64,000 bases of DNA from Sinotaia quadrata. Its lineage: Eukaryota > Mollusca > Gastropoda > Architaenioglossa > Viviparidae. The number at the start of each line of letters is the position of its first letter. The stretch's first letter is position 1. Shown here piece after piece: positions 24,001 to 33,139 of this stretch. The translations under genes and the position numbers were made by a program. The notes under the pieces were generated by a model. That model searched no databases, had not been told where the DNA came from, and saw only the letters and a program-made list of their open reading frames with translations. The stretch spans positions 72,020,835 to 72,084,834 of the forward strand of contig CM054178.1 in assembly GCA_028829895.1 (NCBI GenBank), in the 5' to 3' direction.

Positions 24001-24718
24001 TTTAAAAATACATAAATGCTAAGTTATGTTGTACTGAATACTATTTTTTAGTATTTATATGCTAAATTACAGAGCCCTAATAATGCGGCGACTTAACAAC
24101 AAACCACTCCTCCATTCTACACGGAAATAAATATAACAATTAAAATAATCTTTCCTTGTAGTAAATTTTGAGCTTGAATATAAGAAATTATATCAGAAAT
24201 AATGTGATCTTTAATCCTAAAATAACTAGTAAGAATTCGAAATTTCTTTTTTATTTCTCACTTTCGAAGTATTTATAATAAAATGTGTTTTAAATTTTAA
24301 AAAAATTTTATTTTTAAATTTCATTTTAATTTGATTGTACGTTCGGTATAGTTTAGGACATGTCCTAGACACCCATTTCACATCTAGAAGACTTAGAGTC
24401 CTCATTTCAGTTGGCGTTACTATTACGCCGATAAGCGTTACTCGGCAGTGTTACTTACGTTTTTCGTGTGAGCCACAAATAACAGGAGTTTCTGGCTGTG
24501 CTCCGTGGTTGATGCCCCTACTGACACTTTTCTCTTGCACGTGACCTACTTCTTGTGTCACAAGGCAAATTCCGTCATTTTGTGAAGCTAAGTTTACTTC
24601 AACATCACATCCAACATGTCGGTATTTTTCATTTTCAACTATAGTTCCCATTTTTAATGTAAAACCAGTCTGTTCATTAGCCATTGTGTAGTGGAAGTGA
24701 TGATATTAAATCAGTCAC
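13218..24718 (-). CDS. Kinase-like gene 2 (NIK/MAP3K14-like), complete coding frame
   Basis: Fourteen coding exons join in phase to 562 residues plus stop, starting at the ATG whose first base is 24684. The N-terminal ~190 residues match no domain I recognise. Kinase domain: LGKG at about 210-213, VMK with Lys234, helix-C RKEEVKAL (Glu244/245), VFLHMEKIEG, HRDLHGGN with Asp329 and Asn334, and DFG at 348-350. Only 22 residues separate the DFG Asp from the Asp of the helix-F-like SDVINAVRL, and no APE motif is seen. The segment from the VMK lysine through FRKEE to EKIEG resembles NIK (MAP3K14), a kinase of non-canonical NF-kB signalling. That is a family-level inference and the role here is unknown. 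A Pro-rich stretch (about 500-515) and an acidic tail follow the kinase part. Catalytic residues are kept, so activity is possible. Confidence 0.88.
13802..13873 (-). CDS. Gene 2, exon 13 (acidic tail)
   Basis: Acceptor TTTTCCAG, donor GTATAT, 72 nt, phase 0 to 0. It encodes GPQIVNEDTPDVDMANAQD and five more residues: hydrophilic, no known motif. Confidence 0.75.
14105..14315 (-). repeat. Intronic tandem repeat, unit about 55 bp
   Basis: Four decayed units share ATTAATTGTTCTTT, ACTACAACAATACAGG and TATCTTCTTAC. Confidence 0.8.
14346..14377 (-). CDS. Gene 2, exon 12 (32 nt micro-exon)
   Basis: Acceptor TTGTTGCAG, donor GTATGT. It encodes D-SMKTITPQRH; it starts with 2 nt and ends in phase 0, fitting both neighbours. 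It is supported by splice sites and phase alone. Confidence 0.65.
14520..14900. repeat. Decayed tandem repeat around ATTAAGC
   Basis: The block CAAATTAAGCAATC or TATTAAGC recurs every 40-60 bp (near 14530, 14655, 14695, 14735, 14790 and 14835) with TATATCTAACGTCAAATTAAG as the best-kept form. Confidence 0.6.
15185..15470 (+). repeat. Intronic array of CRE-type TGACGTCA sites
   Basis: A tandem repeat based on GTATATCTTGACGTCACTCAG alternating with AGTAATAA.AACACCACT. It carries six perfect TGACGTCA palindromes (starting at 15273, 15310, 15335, 15372, 15397, 15434), two TGACGTCG (15206, 15236) and one decayed TGACATCA (15459). TGACGTCA is the consensus for CREB/ATF factors. The array lies in the intron between gene 2 exons 11 and 12. 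Confidence 0.85.
15569..15731 (-). CDS. Gene 2, exon 11 (proline-rich tail)
   Basis: Acceptor TTTTACAG, donor GTATCT, 163 nt, phase 0 to 1. It encodes ENCAVEEVVDLGTKNQ, then a Pro-rich stretch (TPPAAPSCPPPKS) and a basic end (RLRSRAQ). The start lines up with the gene 1 terminal exon (ETHDTVDG); the rest has no counterpart there. Confidence 0.8.
15984..16060 (+). repeat. 21-bp tandem repeat, about four units
   Basis: ATGCAATAATGAAATTTTGAA repeats about four times. The unit is a multiple of 3, which keeps a chance ORF open (NNEILKC repeats). Confidence 0.9.
16428..16452. repeat. (AGAC)n microsatellite
   Basis: Short AGAC tract just downstream of gene 2 exon 10 on the minus strand. Confidence 0.9.
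16482..16549 (-). CDS. Gene 2, exon 10
   Basis: Acceptor TTTCTAATAG, donor GTTTGC. It encodes D-IKVYTQDVIRTATRVMFPNF-GK; the FPNF end matches FPDF in gene 1. The acceptor was chosen because it gives the right phase and this homology; an AG eight bases later would put the exon in a non-homologous frame. Confidence 0.83.
17107..17199 (-). repeat. (GT)n microsatellite starting at a splice donor
   Basis: On the minus strand the intron after exon 17200-17326 begins directly with GTGTGTGT and continues as an almost pure GT tract of about 75 bp, then a short second tract. Confidence 0.92.
17200..17326 (-). CDS. Gene 2, exon 9
   Basis: Acceptor CATCTTAG, donor GTGTGT inside a microsatellite, 127 nt, phase 0 to 1. 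It encodes EVNALLVLVKKAILFPDQE and GFGDVSPVMNYIQGLLP, aligned with gene 1 exon 3. Confidence 0.88.
17674..17897 (-). CDS. Gene 2, exon 8 (catalytic Asn, DFG, helix F)
   Basis: Acceptor TTTCCTGCAG, donor GTCAGT, 224 nt. It encodes GGNVMVDTNSMTVRVLDFG, a short Cys-containing activation segment, SDVINAVRLCLAMLIGDDF and a basic end. An ORF continuing past the donor reads into a low-complexity intron (Phe/Cys-rich) and was cut at the splice site. Confidence 0.93.
17997..18064. repeat. (GT)n microsatellite
   Basis: Nearly pure TG tract in the intron between gene 2 exons 7 and 8. Confidence 0.95.
18420..18575 (-). CDS. Gene 2, exon 7 (helix E and HRDLH)
   Basis: Acceptor GCACAG, donor GTAAGA, 156 nt. 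It encodes GKSLQNIIDDHLIDL, then FHGLLTAVKTLHDLKW and THRDLH, ending one base into the Gly codon. It aligns with gene 1 exon 1938-2093 along its whole length. Confidence 0.93.
18905..20435 (+). mobile_element. Dispersed repeat family copy 1 (unclassified)
   Basis: Similar along its length to 25080-26668, and in reverse orientation to 32010-33000 and 39590-43110. Shared blocks: TTGCTGATGTAATCTAAA near the start, AATCACTTTGAATTTG, GAATGGACTTAGAAATATTT, TGCAGGAAACTGTAAGTTGAG, GGTGGATGGGGGCTCGCT, and an AAT-rich end after CATCACTTGTAATTA. There is no long ORF and no clear terminal repeat. It lies wholly in an intron of gene 2. Confidence 0.75.
20497..20629 (-). CDS. Gene 2, exon 6 (helix C and hinge)
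   Basis: Acceptor GGAATTAG, donor GTAATG, 133 nt, phase 0 to 1. It encodes VMLDAFRKEEVKALCELEQ, then YLFRIESNKVFLHMEKIE. The pattern (V.LD.FR.EE after the VMK lysine, then a hydrophobic strand ending in EKIEG) is the strongest reason for comparing the family with NIK. Confidence 0.9.
20873..21012. repeat. (TCAC)n then (TCTA/TCTG)n microsatellite
   Basis: About 97 bp of perfect TCAC/ACTC units followed by a short TCTG/TCTA tract. Confidence 0.95.
21143..21283 (-). CDS. Gene 2, exon 5 (glycine loop and ATP-binding lysine)
   Basis: Acceptor ATTCCACAG, donor GTAAGG, 141 nt, phase 0 to 0. It encodes VRINKLGQYRENKEF, then EGVLGKGNCAKDILLV, RDEGSG and HVMKC: the standard order of kinase glycine loop, strand 2 and VAIK-type lysine. 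Confidence 0.92.
21603..21656. repeat. (TCTA/TCTG)n microsatellite
   Basis: Imperfect tetranucleotide tract ending about 30 bp downstream of the donor of gene 2 exon 4. Confidence 0.9.
21687..21855 (-). CDS. Gene 2, exon 4
   Basis: Acceptor GAGTGCAG, donor GTGTGC, 169 nt. It starts with 1 nt and ends in phase 0. It encodes SRQLSHVDVTKANTIQDF and ELKTEKCLQLIETLKLQC: hydrophilic and probably helical, just ahead of the kinase domain. No domain recognised. Confidence 0.85.
21940..22060 (+). repeat. 18-bp minisatellite
   Basis: TTAAATGTGTTTGGATGG and variants, about six units, in a gene 2 intron. Confidence 0.85.
22092..22262 (+). repeat. 57-bp tandem repeat, three units
   Basis: Each unit holds AGATAATCTATTAATTTACT, CTCATTCATGATAA and ATTACCATTTTCT with one or two changes. 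Confidence 0.9.
22275..22388 (+). repeat. 51-bp tandem duplication
   Basis: GACAGTTC.TATCCATAG followed by TTTTACAACAGTTTGGC and TTTGCTCTAATGA is present twice, nearly identical. Confidence 0.9.
23049..23100 (-). CDS. Gene 2, exon 3 (52 nt)
   Basis: Acceptor TATGTGCAG, donor GTCAGT. It starts with 2 nt, encodes V-LNREGNNVTVIDALS and ends with 2 nt (AG), which the next exon completes to Arg. Confidence 0.8.
23345..23562 (-). mobile_element. tRNA-derived SINE-like copy
   Basis: The minus strand begins GGTGGCCCTAGCATTAGGGC (A-box-like) and has GGTTCGAGCTC (B box, 23480-23490) about 70 bp later, followed by an unrelated body and a TTTA-rich tail. Spacing and order are those of a pol III promoter from a tRNA. 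It lies in a gene 2 intron in the same orientation as the gene. Confidence 0.7.
23823..23939 (-). CDS. Gene 2, exon 2
   Basis: Acceptor CGTTTTCCAG, donor GTAGGG, 117 nt. It encodes P-RSDHLSPRIKLLAEKMHAL and KTQESLEVLLEELTSGK, an amphipathic helical segment. It starts with 2 nt, so it can follow either exon 24459-24718 or exon 27682-27811 in frame. Confidence 0.87.
24459..24718 (-). CDS. Gene 2, first coding exon of the main form
   Basis: Acceptor TTATTAACAG before 24718, donor GTAAGT after 24459. A 34-nt leader with an in-frame stop precedes the ATG (first base 24684). The 75 codons start MANEQTGFTLKMGTIVENEK and end ICGSHEK; no signal peptide or known domain. If spliced after exon 27682-27811, that exon's frame ends at a TGA six bases into this exon. 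Confidence 0.8.
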
Positions 24719-24835
24719 CTGTTAATAAATGAAAATATTTTAAGCAAAAAATTCAGCTATGGATGCTAATCTACAGAGCCGACCAATGGATACTAATATG
24801 ACGTACATTAGGACATGCAATTACGCAAACACAAA

Positions 24836-24881
<46 letters not shown>

Positions 24882-24882
24882 T
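24836..24882. repeat. (TG)n/(TGCG)n microsatellite
   Basis: TG tract followed by GTGC units. ORFs on both strands here are repeat translations. Confidence 0.95.
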
Positions 24883-25079
24883 ATGGATGTGCGTGTGTAT
24901 TTGAGTGCGTCTACTCTTGTCTGATAGTCAATATGATGAGTATAACAGTACTGGGCGTGTGTGGAGTAAATTTGTCTATCCATATTTCTAAACTTAATTA
25001 TTGTATAAATTGTTAAATGTCAAAGTGACCCGACTTTGTTTACTCCTTATGATAGTATTTTTTTTAAGTTTCAAAGTTG

Positions 25080-26668
25080 GAAGTAAACAACTCAGGTAAA
25101 GAATACGCGAGAATTTGCTGATATAATCTAAATTAGTTCCAACTGGATGAGTATTTTTTCTGACTAATAGTCTCACACTTGTTCATAGCAATTTCATCCA
25201 GTTGGGATGAACCGAAAGTTGTTTGTTGAAGAAAGTCTTTATTCTAATCACTTTGAATTTGACGAAACTCCAGTCCGGTCATAAAGGTGATCTTTAGCAT
25301 ATGGTAAGTAAACTGACTGATAAAGAAAGAACAGACTAAGAAATATTTCGTGCATGTTTGCTATTGATCTTTGATTTGAACTGGAGAATACTTTATGTAA
25401 ATGGACCATTATTTCTATGTTCACTAATTTGATTATGTTGTACATTGTACTTGTGAATTTTGGTTGATGCTATATTTCTTATGCTGTGTGTATAGGGTTA
25501 ATGAAATTGTTGCAGGATTGTAAGTTGAGAATGTTTCTAAGAGATAAAGGAGTTATAGAGATGAAATATGCCTGAAATTTACTGCTGCCTTACTTTGACT
25601 TTTGAAGAGAAATGTGCCCCTTTTTTCCCCACTTCATTCTACAGTGACTAGTGTAATCTATCTGATCATATTGGTGTGTGCATCCAGCGTTATCGTCGAA
25701 CATATCAGTAACATGTTGCTCAACTAGATTATGATGGTGTGTGTATCCGGTGTTGTCATCAACCTATCAGTAAAACGTGTTGCTGTAAGTTGATCCCTGT
25801 GAATTCTGTTTGAGAGCCAATACATCGAAAATGGTGCTTGAGTTTGGTCTCAAGTATTCACAAAGATTATTTCATTTCTTGTGGTGTGCTGAGTAAAATA
25901 CATGAAAATTCAAGAACATTCCTTCTGATCTGCTTGATAGTGCAAGGGAAATTCGGGATGATTCTCCACAGTGTGCTTGGAAAGTGCATCGAAGATTCTG
26001 GAACAGTTGTCTAACGTGCATAGAAGTGGTACATGGGACCGTTGTCTAAATAGAAAGGCAGTGACTTGTTGCAAACCACGTGATTGTGAACATGTACTAG
26101 TGACAACAGCCATCTTTGAAAAGGTTATGTACATTGACTATATAATTATTTCTCTAAAACTCCACTCTCATCTCTATGATAAATTATGCCATGAATTTGA
26201 TTATACATATGACCATTTGACTGCTAATGTCTATGCTAGGATAAATTGAATGATTGTCTAGCCTTAATCGAATATTATTGTGAAGCAATGTAAATGCCAA
26301 TGCTCTTTTGATTGTATTTGTTATATGCATATTTGTTTGTTGCTTTAATAAATTTATTGACCTTCTTAAATATATTGATAACAATGTGCTTGAGAGATAG
26401 TGGGTGGATGGGGGCTCGCTAAATATAGATTAAAGTCCTATTTGTCTTCTCCTTTGGTAAGAAGTTTTCCGCCTACAGAAGTTTTCCACCTGTGTGACAG
26501 TGAATGTATATCTTTAATGTTGTGGAAGAGAGAAAATGTTTACAGCGCCCAAATGTCCGCAAAGTGAGAGAGATTAGTCGTGTCTTCTGGAGAAAGAGAT
26601 TCTCATCACTTGAAACTACTTATGGATGAATAAATAATAATAATAATCATAACCAATAACTAGGGTGG
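25080..26668 (+). mobile_element. Dispersed repeat family copy 2 (unclassified)
   Basis: Same order of blocks as copy 1: TTGCTGATATAATCTAAA, AATCACTTTGAATTTGA, ACTAAGAAATATTTCGTGCA, TTGCAGGATTGTAAGTTGAG, GGTGGATGGGGGCTCGCT (around 26404), then CTCATCACTTGAAACTA and an AAT tract. It sits in the 5' intron of gene 2. Confidence 0.75.
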
Positions 26669-27150
26669 CTTTGTGTCGTAAGTACAAAAAAATTCCGTAA
26701 TTTCGAGAAAAATCAACTTCAGGTTGATATGCATGTCAGGGTGTGACACATACAGCTGTTCCGAAGAAGTATAATGTAATGGGATAGGTTAACACTTGTC
26801 GTCGTCTTCAGTTACTAAAGAATATCAGATCCCTAGGGAAATCGTAAATTACGTTGGACTGCACCGACTGATCTGTCCAGAAGAGTGCTGGAGTGGGTGG
26901 GTGGTAACTGTTCTTTTTTTCTTGATGGTTAAGATCTGAGAGCGTTCTTGAGATTTTTCTTTTGAGCCAGCAACATTTGTCCACACAACAGTCTGGATTT
27001 TCGGACAGTCACCTCAGTCGGACATGTAAATCTCTGGAAGTACAGTAGAAGGTCTAGAACTGACGTCTGTAGAGAGAATGCTATGTCCTTGTGTCAATTT
27101 CTGCATTCAGCTGTTATATATTTGGCTGATGTATCCTCACCACGCTCACA

Positions 27151-27182
27151 AGCACACACACACACACACACACACACGCGCG
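27151..27182. repeat. (CA)n microsatellite
   Basis: Short CA tract ending in CGCGCGC. Confidence 0.9.
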
Positions 27183-27239
27183 CATACGCAAACCATTATC
27201 TAAAAACTTCTGTTTGAGGTCTCTATTTGTTGGACTGAG

Positions 27240-27655
27240 CGTGAATGACTACATATAAATACACAAACAATATTTAAATACACTTGATACATATAAATGC
27301 ATTCTGCTGGATTGAGTACATTTGCTACATATTAATACACTTGCTACGCATGGACTTAGGGCATTTACTACACAAATATAGGCCTACTTGCTACACAGAA
27401 ATATATTTCTGTTGGACTGAGTGTAGGCCTACTTGCAATATATAAATGCACTTGCTAAATAAATGCACATGGTACATATAAATAAATTTTGTTGGGCCTA
27501 GGGCATTTATATATGGTACACATAAATATATTTGTTAGACTGAGTGTAGCCCACTTGTTACATATAGGCCTAAATGTACTTGATGCACATAATACATTCT
27601 TATATATAAATGTACTCGTTACATATAAATGCACTTTCTATATATACATTCGCTT
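27240..27655 (+). repeat. Decayed tandem repeat (ACATATAAATGCACTTG type)
   Basis: Many imperfect units of about 20-30 bp built on CTACATATAAATGCACTTG, with TAGGCCTACTTG and GTTGGACTGAGTGTA inserts, directly downstream of the 27.7-kb exon. Confidence 0.7.
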
Positions 27656-27681
27656 TTTCATCAGTAAACCAGACACCTTAC

Positions 27682-27811
27682 CAACAGAAGTATTTTTATG
27701 GATCTCAAATATTTTCAGTACGGTCGTCCTGATTTCGTCTGAAGTTAGTGCGTAAATTTTGACGATGACGTGAGCGTCGCCGCGTCTTTGGCCGTTCATA
27801 GCCAAGTTTAC
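27682..27811 (-). CDS. Gene 2, alternative 5' coding exon
   Basis: Acceptor GTCGTCAG, donor GTAAGG, 130 nt. From the ATG at 27799 it encodes 39 residues starting MNGQRRGDAHVIVKIYAL and ends 1 nt into a codon. Joined to exon 23823-23939 the frame stays open and gives a form with another N-terminus. Joined to exon 24459-24718 it stops almost at once and would act as an upstream ORF. The sequence looks coding (even codon use, no low complexity), but membership in this gene is inferred from strand, distance and phase only. Confidence 0.55.
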
Positions 27812-28819
27812 CTGACGACAGAATTGGAACTGCTTTCTAAGGATGTGTTATGACATATACAACATTTACAAATATAAACACTTTAGAATTAGGTCAAGAT
27901 GTCTTTTGTTCACAGTAGCACTTAAAAAGAAAGTTATACATACACTCATTCAATGCTGACAGATATCTTGAGGTAAGAGAGTTAAAAATAACCAATAGGA
28001 AATTTCCGCTAAGGTGATGGGTTTCTCCCTGTACCTATAATTAGACGTTCTAGAAACGTCTTTCTTCTTATTTGACTACGTGTAGGCTATAAATAGTCAT
28101 TTATTAGGTTTGTCGTGTTTGTTTCTGACAGACTATTGCCAAATATCAATAAACAAATAGAATTATAGTACAGACTCTTAAAAAATATCAAAGAACAAAC
28201 AGAGTTAAGTATTATCAGTAAATTTCATATATTTTGTCAGAATTTTTTTTGTCTAATGTCGTAAGTAGTCTAAATGATTATGCACTCTGAGCATAGGACT
28301 TATGCATTTTTTCTTCTAATTTAACCGTCGCTGATTTTAACTCGGATAACAACAGTCTTTTGTTATTTGCTTTGTGGTTTGGATTTCACGTCTAGTTTTC
28401 GCTGATTTCACAGTCGGGTGGAAGTTTCAAAGGCGAGATTTATATTCTGCAAGAAAGACGGAGTTCAATGAAAAGGAGTGGGGGGGGGGGGAAGGGGCGG
28501 TTAAACTGTTTTTCGTGAGTGTCTGGTGATTTAATTTTTAGTCTGCTCGGGCAGACTTTCTACATCTTTAACTGTCAAGGGAGCTTTAAAATTCGAGGCC
28601 TGCAGCACACGAGACCTGATTTCGGTCCAATCCGAGGGACTAGACACTAAATTAAACCCACCATCTTCAGCGAGGAAACGGTTAATGACACCCGTCTGGT
28701 TTTCGAAATGGGTTGTTAAATGTGAACTAACTACCCGAATCGTTCAAATAGAAAAATTGGTGGTAACAAAGTACATTTAAATAAAATTAAAATAAACTAA
28801 CAGTTCGTAAACTGCTTAC

Positions 28820-28955
28820 CGTTCAGGCGTTCTTTGTGAAGCACGAATTCGCTGTATATAATTATTTCTGATCTCTCTCGATTGTGGCGTAGATTTGTAG
28901 CTTTATGGTGATTAAGGTTATTTCAGCGCGAGCCTCCTACTCCGATGAGGCAATG
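28820..28955 (-). other. Probable non-coding first exon of gene 2
   Basis: A good donor (AACG then GTAAGC) at 28820 follows sequence without an ATG-started frame. If spliced to 27811, an in-frame TGA two codons before the junction supports the ATG at 27799 as a start. The upstream end is a guess from the TATA-like sequence. Confidence 0.45.
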
Positions 28956-28995
28956 ACGTCACTTGTGTAGGTTCGGTAGAATATTTATAATTAAA
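28954..28995 (-). promoter_or_regulatory. Candidate promoter of gene 2
   Basis: The minus strand has TATAAATATTC around 28985-28993 and a perfect TGACGTCA at 28954-28961, next to sequence richer in CG than its surroundings (28380-29000). Position relative to the start site is unverified. Confidence 0.35.
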
Positions 28996-29549
28996 ATGAA
29001 ATTCATTACTTCGGCAAGCTGTCCCTTCTCACAGAGTATTTTGTCGTCTGCAATCCCATGCAGCTGCTTTTCATTCAGGGTACTCCGCAGATGATCAAGT
29101 TAAGAGGGAAAATCCCAAGCGATGTAAAGGTGTGTAGAAGGCCGCTTGCCACATCATAAACGGGTATCTACATAAGCTATATATTGCCGACAGAAGTGAG
29201 AGGGGATTTCTCTCCGTTAAATCATTGCTGAACATTATCTTATAATAAATGTTTTAAAAAACAGTTCATTTCTAAAAGCGATTCTTAAAACGAAAATGTG
29301 AACATAAACACAGATGAAATTCTTAAAAGGTGAGGAATGATACAGTGCAGACGACTATTTTTGTCTTTCTGTGTTTCTATTTGAGAGATAAAATGGCGGA
29401 GTTACATCGGAGTGGGTTGGGTTGGGACTAAGTGGCACAAACATATTTTTTTCCCTTCTTGATTTAAAACAAGAGACACTTTATAATTTATGTATGTGGC
29501 CTCCAAACAGTAATTAATTGTCGATTTGTTGGTAAATGTTCGTATGAAA

Positions 29550-29715
29550 GGAAATCTCAAAGTTTTTCACAAATCAGTTTGTTGTGATTCACGGTCCTGA
29601 GCTGAGAAGGGGAGGGGGTATCGAAGGATAAGCTCATGGACAGAGGGTGTGTTTTGAAACCATGACCCCTTAAGCGAGGTCCAGCGTCTGGATATCTCAG
29701 TCACCAAGCTCCTTT
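29550..29715 (-). mobile_element. tRNA-derived SINE-like copy, second type
   Basis: The minus strand shows GAGCTTGGTGACTGAGATAT (A-box region), CCAGACGCTGGACCTC and GGTTTCAAAAC (B-box-like, 29651-29661), in the order of a tRNA with a long variable arm. The ends are not clear. Confidence 0.55.
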
Positions 29716-30062
29716 AAAAGTGTCAACAGTGGAGTAAAATTATTTTGCTAAGAAAGGAATCATGTTTAATAACGGATTTGTTATTTAACAATTGAAAACT
29801 TACACAGGCAGACACATATTTGCCCTTTCTCTAAAATGCTCGTAATTATTTATCTTTTCGCTTGAACACGTTATGTGGAAATTATAAAACATCATTAACC
29901 CGATAATACTTTGCGACGCAGCTACATTGTATTGTTTGCCTTGTCTACAACAGACATTTTGATCGGATTTCCTTTCGTACTCTCAAACAAGCAGAAGAGT
30001 TCTTAAATTAAAATAAATTGTCTGAGCAGATATTCAACCGCAAACTTCCATCCGCTCAAGCA

Positions 30063-30084
30063 GATGAAGTTGTATATATATATA

Positions 30085-30127
<43 letters not shown>

Positions 30128-30229
30128 TATTATTGATTTGTCCGTGTATTTTAGGATTAATATTTTGTTTGTATTTTTAAAATACCCGGGATTTTTTTTC
30201 TCTCTCTCTCACAGACACACACACACACA

Positions 30230-30267
<38 letters not shown>

Positions 30268-30326
30268 CACATATATATATACACTCGTGCTCTATGTATG
30301 TAATCAGAGTTGCGTGTGTATGTGGT

Positions 30327-30378
<52 letters not shown>

Positions 30379-30599
30379 TGTTGAATGAGTGTATGTGTGT
30401 AAATGATATTTGCATAAAGTAGCAAAAAACTTTTTAATATTCTTCATGCACATAAAACAATAGAGTGTTGTTGTTGTTCTCCTGTAGTAGACGTGCGTAC
30501 TCTAAACACATCAGACAACTCCTACTCTCGGGTTAATTGCCTGGCTTATTTCATACTAGTCATAGTCACGTATAGTAGATGAAGTTGTATATATATATA

Positions 30600-30644
<45 letters not shown>

Positions 30645-30746
30645 TATTATTGATTTGTCCGTGTATTTTAGGATTAATATTTTGTTTGTATTTTTAAAAT
30701 ACCCGGGATTTTTTTTCTCTCTCTCTCACAGACACACACACACACA

Positions 30747-30784
<38 letters not shown>

Positions 30785-30843
30785 CACATATATATATACA
30801 CTCGTGCTCTATGTATGTAATCAGAGTTGCGTGTGTATGTGGT

Positions 30844-30903
<60 letters not shown>

Positions 30904-31180
30904 TGTTGAATGAGTGTATGTGTGTAAATGATATTTGCATAAAGTAGCAAAAAACTTTTTAATATTCTTCATGCACATAAAACAATAGAGTGTTGTTGTT
31001 GTTCTCCTGTAGTAGACGTGCGTACTCTAAACACATCAGACAACTCCTACTCTCGGGTTAATTGCCTGGCTTATTTCATACTAGTCATAGTCACGTATAG
31101 TAGACGTGCGTACTCTAAACACAACACATAGGCAACTCTACTCTCGGGTTAATTGTCTGGCTTATCTCATAGTCACGTGT
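30063..31180 (+). repeat. Recent 515-bp tandem duplication plus a partial third copy
   Basis: Unit 1 (30063-30577) and unit 2 (from 30578 to about 31092) match almost base for base outside their TG and CA tracts; both contain GATGAAGTTGTATATATATA, AATACCCGGGATTTTTTTTC and GTAGACGTGCGTACTCTAAA. A decayed third start lies at 31097-31180. The ORFs here are repeat translations. Confidence 0.95.
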
Positions 31181-31269
31181 ATCTCGGTCTTCATTACAAA
31201 GGGGCTTACGTCACAGTACACGCAGAAATAGCATACAATAAGATTTCAATATCGCAGGTTCATCAGTGT

Positions 31270-31470
31270 GAGCTTTCTATGAAAAAGGAAATATACCAAA
31301 TGATCAAATGATGACGTCATGCACCAGTAAGCAAGCAAGGACTCCTCAAAAGGCTTTCAACGGTAGCAGGTTAAAACTACTTTCTAAGAAAAACAAGAAT
31401 ACAAGTACTCCACTCAATCAGATGATGACGTCATACAGCAACAGATAAGGGCTCCTTTTAAGTTTTGAAA
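31270..31470 (+). repeat. 110-bp tandem duplication with TGACGTCA
   Basis: Two diverged units share CTTTCTA.GAAAAA, TCA.ATGATGACGTCAT and AAGGACTCCT or AAGGGCTCCT. Each has one TGACGTCA (31312 and 31426). Confidence 0.75.
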
Positions 31471-32009
31471 ACAGTTTGCAAAATCAATGACTGTTGAAAG
31501 TGAACGTTCAACAGAGCCAAACCAATAATTTTGAAAGGTCGGATATGGAGCGTAACGTGTTAATAAAGTGAAATAAATCATGATTAAAAAATAAATTGTT
31601 ACTTTTATTGATAGAACAGTTTTAGTAAACCTATTTGTGGGAAATATCACACAATTTGCTCTGTAAATGTCATTACTTCATATAAAACTTTTTATGGCAA
31701 AAACATTTTTGTTCTCATGCAATGATTATTTTCATACCCTGCTTTTTTATTTGCTCAGTCTTTTGGACCACTGGCTTACTTGGGAAGGGGTAGTGGTGAG
31801 AGGGGTGAACTTCGCCCTGAGTGACAAACATAATATATATATTTTTGTATATTTAAAATTATTATGGGAAGTGGCGTTGGTGCCTATGGAAGGATTCGCA
31901 TGGTTGCAAAAAATAAAATAAAGAAAACGTGTGGCAAATACTTTAGGTACACCCCTAAGTATTCCTATATCTTTATTAGTCTACATCTCTACATAATGGC
32001 ATTTTCTTG

Positions 32010-32046
32010 TTAATAAATAGGTGACGCCAAGGCCACCTAGTTAACG

Positions 32047-32082
<36 letters not shown>

Positions 32083-33000
32083 TAAGTAATCATCCAATCT
32101 AATTACATGTGATGAGAATCTTAATTTATGTTATTAATAATTCTACAGAAGACACCGCTCGTCTTTCTCACTTGGTGGATATGCGCGTGCTGTAAACGTT
32201 TTCTCTCTTCCACAACATTAAACTCAAATATTTACCGTCACACAATATTTCCGTTGGTGGAAAACTTCTTACTAAAGGAGATGACAAACCCGTTTTTAAT
32301 CTATATTTAGTGAGCCCCCATCCACCACTTCTACTCCAACATAAGGTTATTAATATGTGTAAAAACCAATAAATTTATGAAATCAACAATCAACTATAAA
32401 TATAACAAATACAATGAAAAAGATTACTTGACATCAGCATTTTTACGAAATTACGTTCTAATAATTTATATATATATATATATATCCTATTACACAATTC
32501 AATGGATTATGTTCAATACAAATCACAGGATAGTTCTTATCAGAGAACAGAAATGGAGTTATTAGAGATAAGTGATAATAGTTTGTACATAACCTGGTTT
32601 AGGCACTGTCTCAATAGTCATTTGTGTGATTTAGTAAGCCATACATTTATTATTCACATTACTTCTTTCAATTCCACACACTTCTCTCCTCACGTTGTAG
32701 AACACTGATTTGCTTTTATTACTATTCTCTCGAGGCTAATCAGGTGCTGTGCTGTAATTGTTCCCTCAAGCTGGACAACAGTTATAGCAATTTCCAGTAA
32801 TTCCTTGTAGCAGAAATTGCTCGATGTAGTCAGCATACTTTGCCAACACACATCATCAAATTTTATGTAATGAAAAATGTAATCCATGAGAAGACAATGG
32901 CACTCGGAAGTTTCCGTAAAAGCCCTACGTTCAGTACAACAAGCACCGATCATGAACGTCTTTCATAGCTGTTAGACTTTCTTGAAATGAAGTGAACTCT
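32010..33000 (-). mobile_element. Dispersed repeat family copy 3 (partial)
   Basis: Reverse orientation. The ATT tract at 32048-32084 is the tail end; TGGGGGCTCACT lies at 32309-32320, and blocks such as ACAAACTATTATC, TAACTCCATTTCTGTTCT and TTACTGGAAATTGCT match copy 1. The 5' part is missing or too diverged. Confidence 0.7.
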
Positions 33001-33139
33001 ATTTGGCTAATTGCAAGTGTCTTTCAAAAAAGAACATTGCACACAAACGAGAAACACTACCATTATTTTTGCACTAAGAAACGTGTGTTTTAGTAGTCAC
33101 ATTTCCACTGCATAAATATAGAAACAATACTGCATAGAA

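Noticed and set aside
30018..30978. His/Thr- and Cys/Val-rich ORFs of 82-134 codons
   Set aside because: Microsatellite translations of TG/CA tracts within the tandem duplication.
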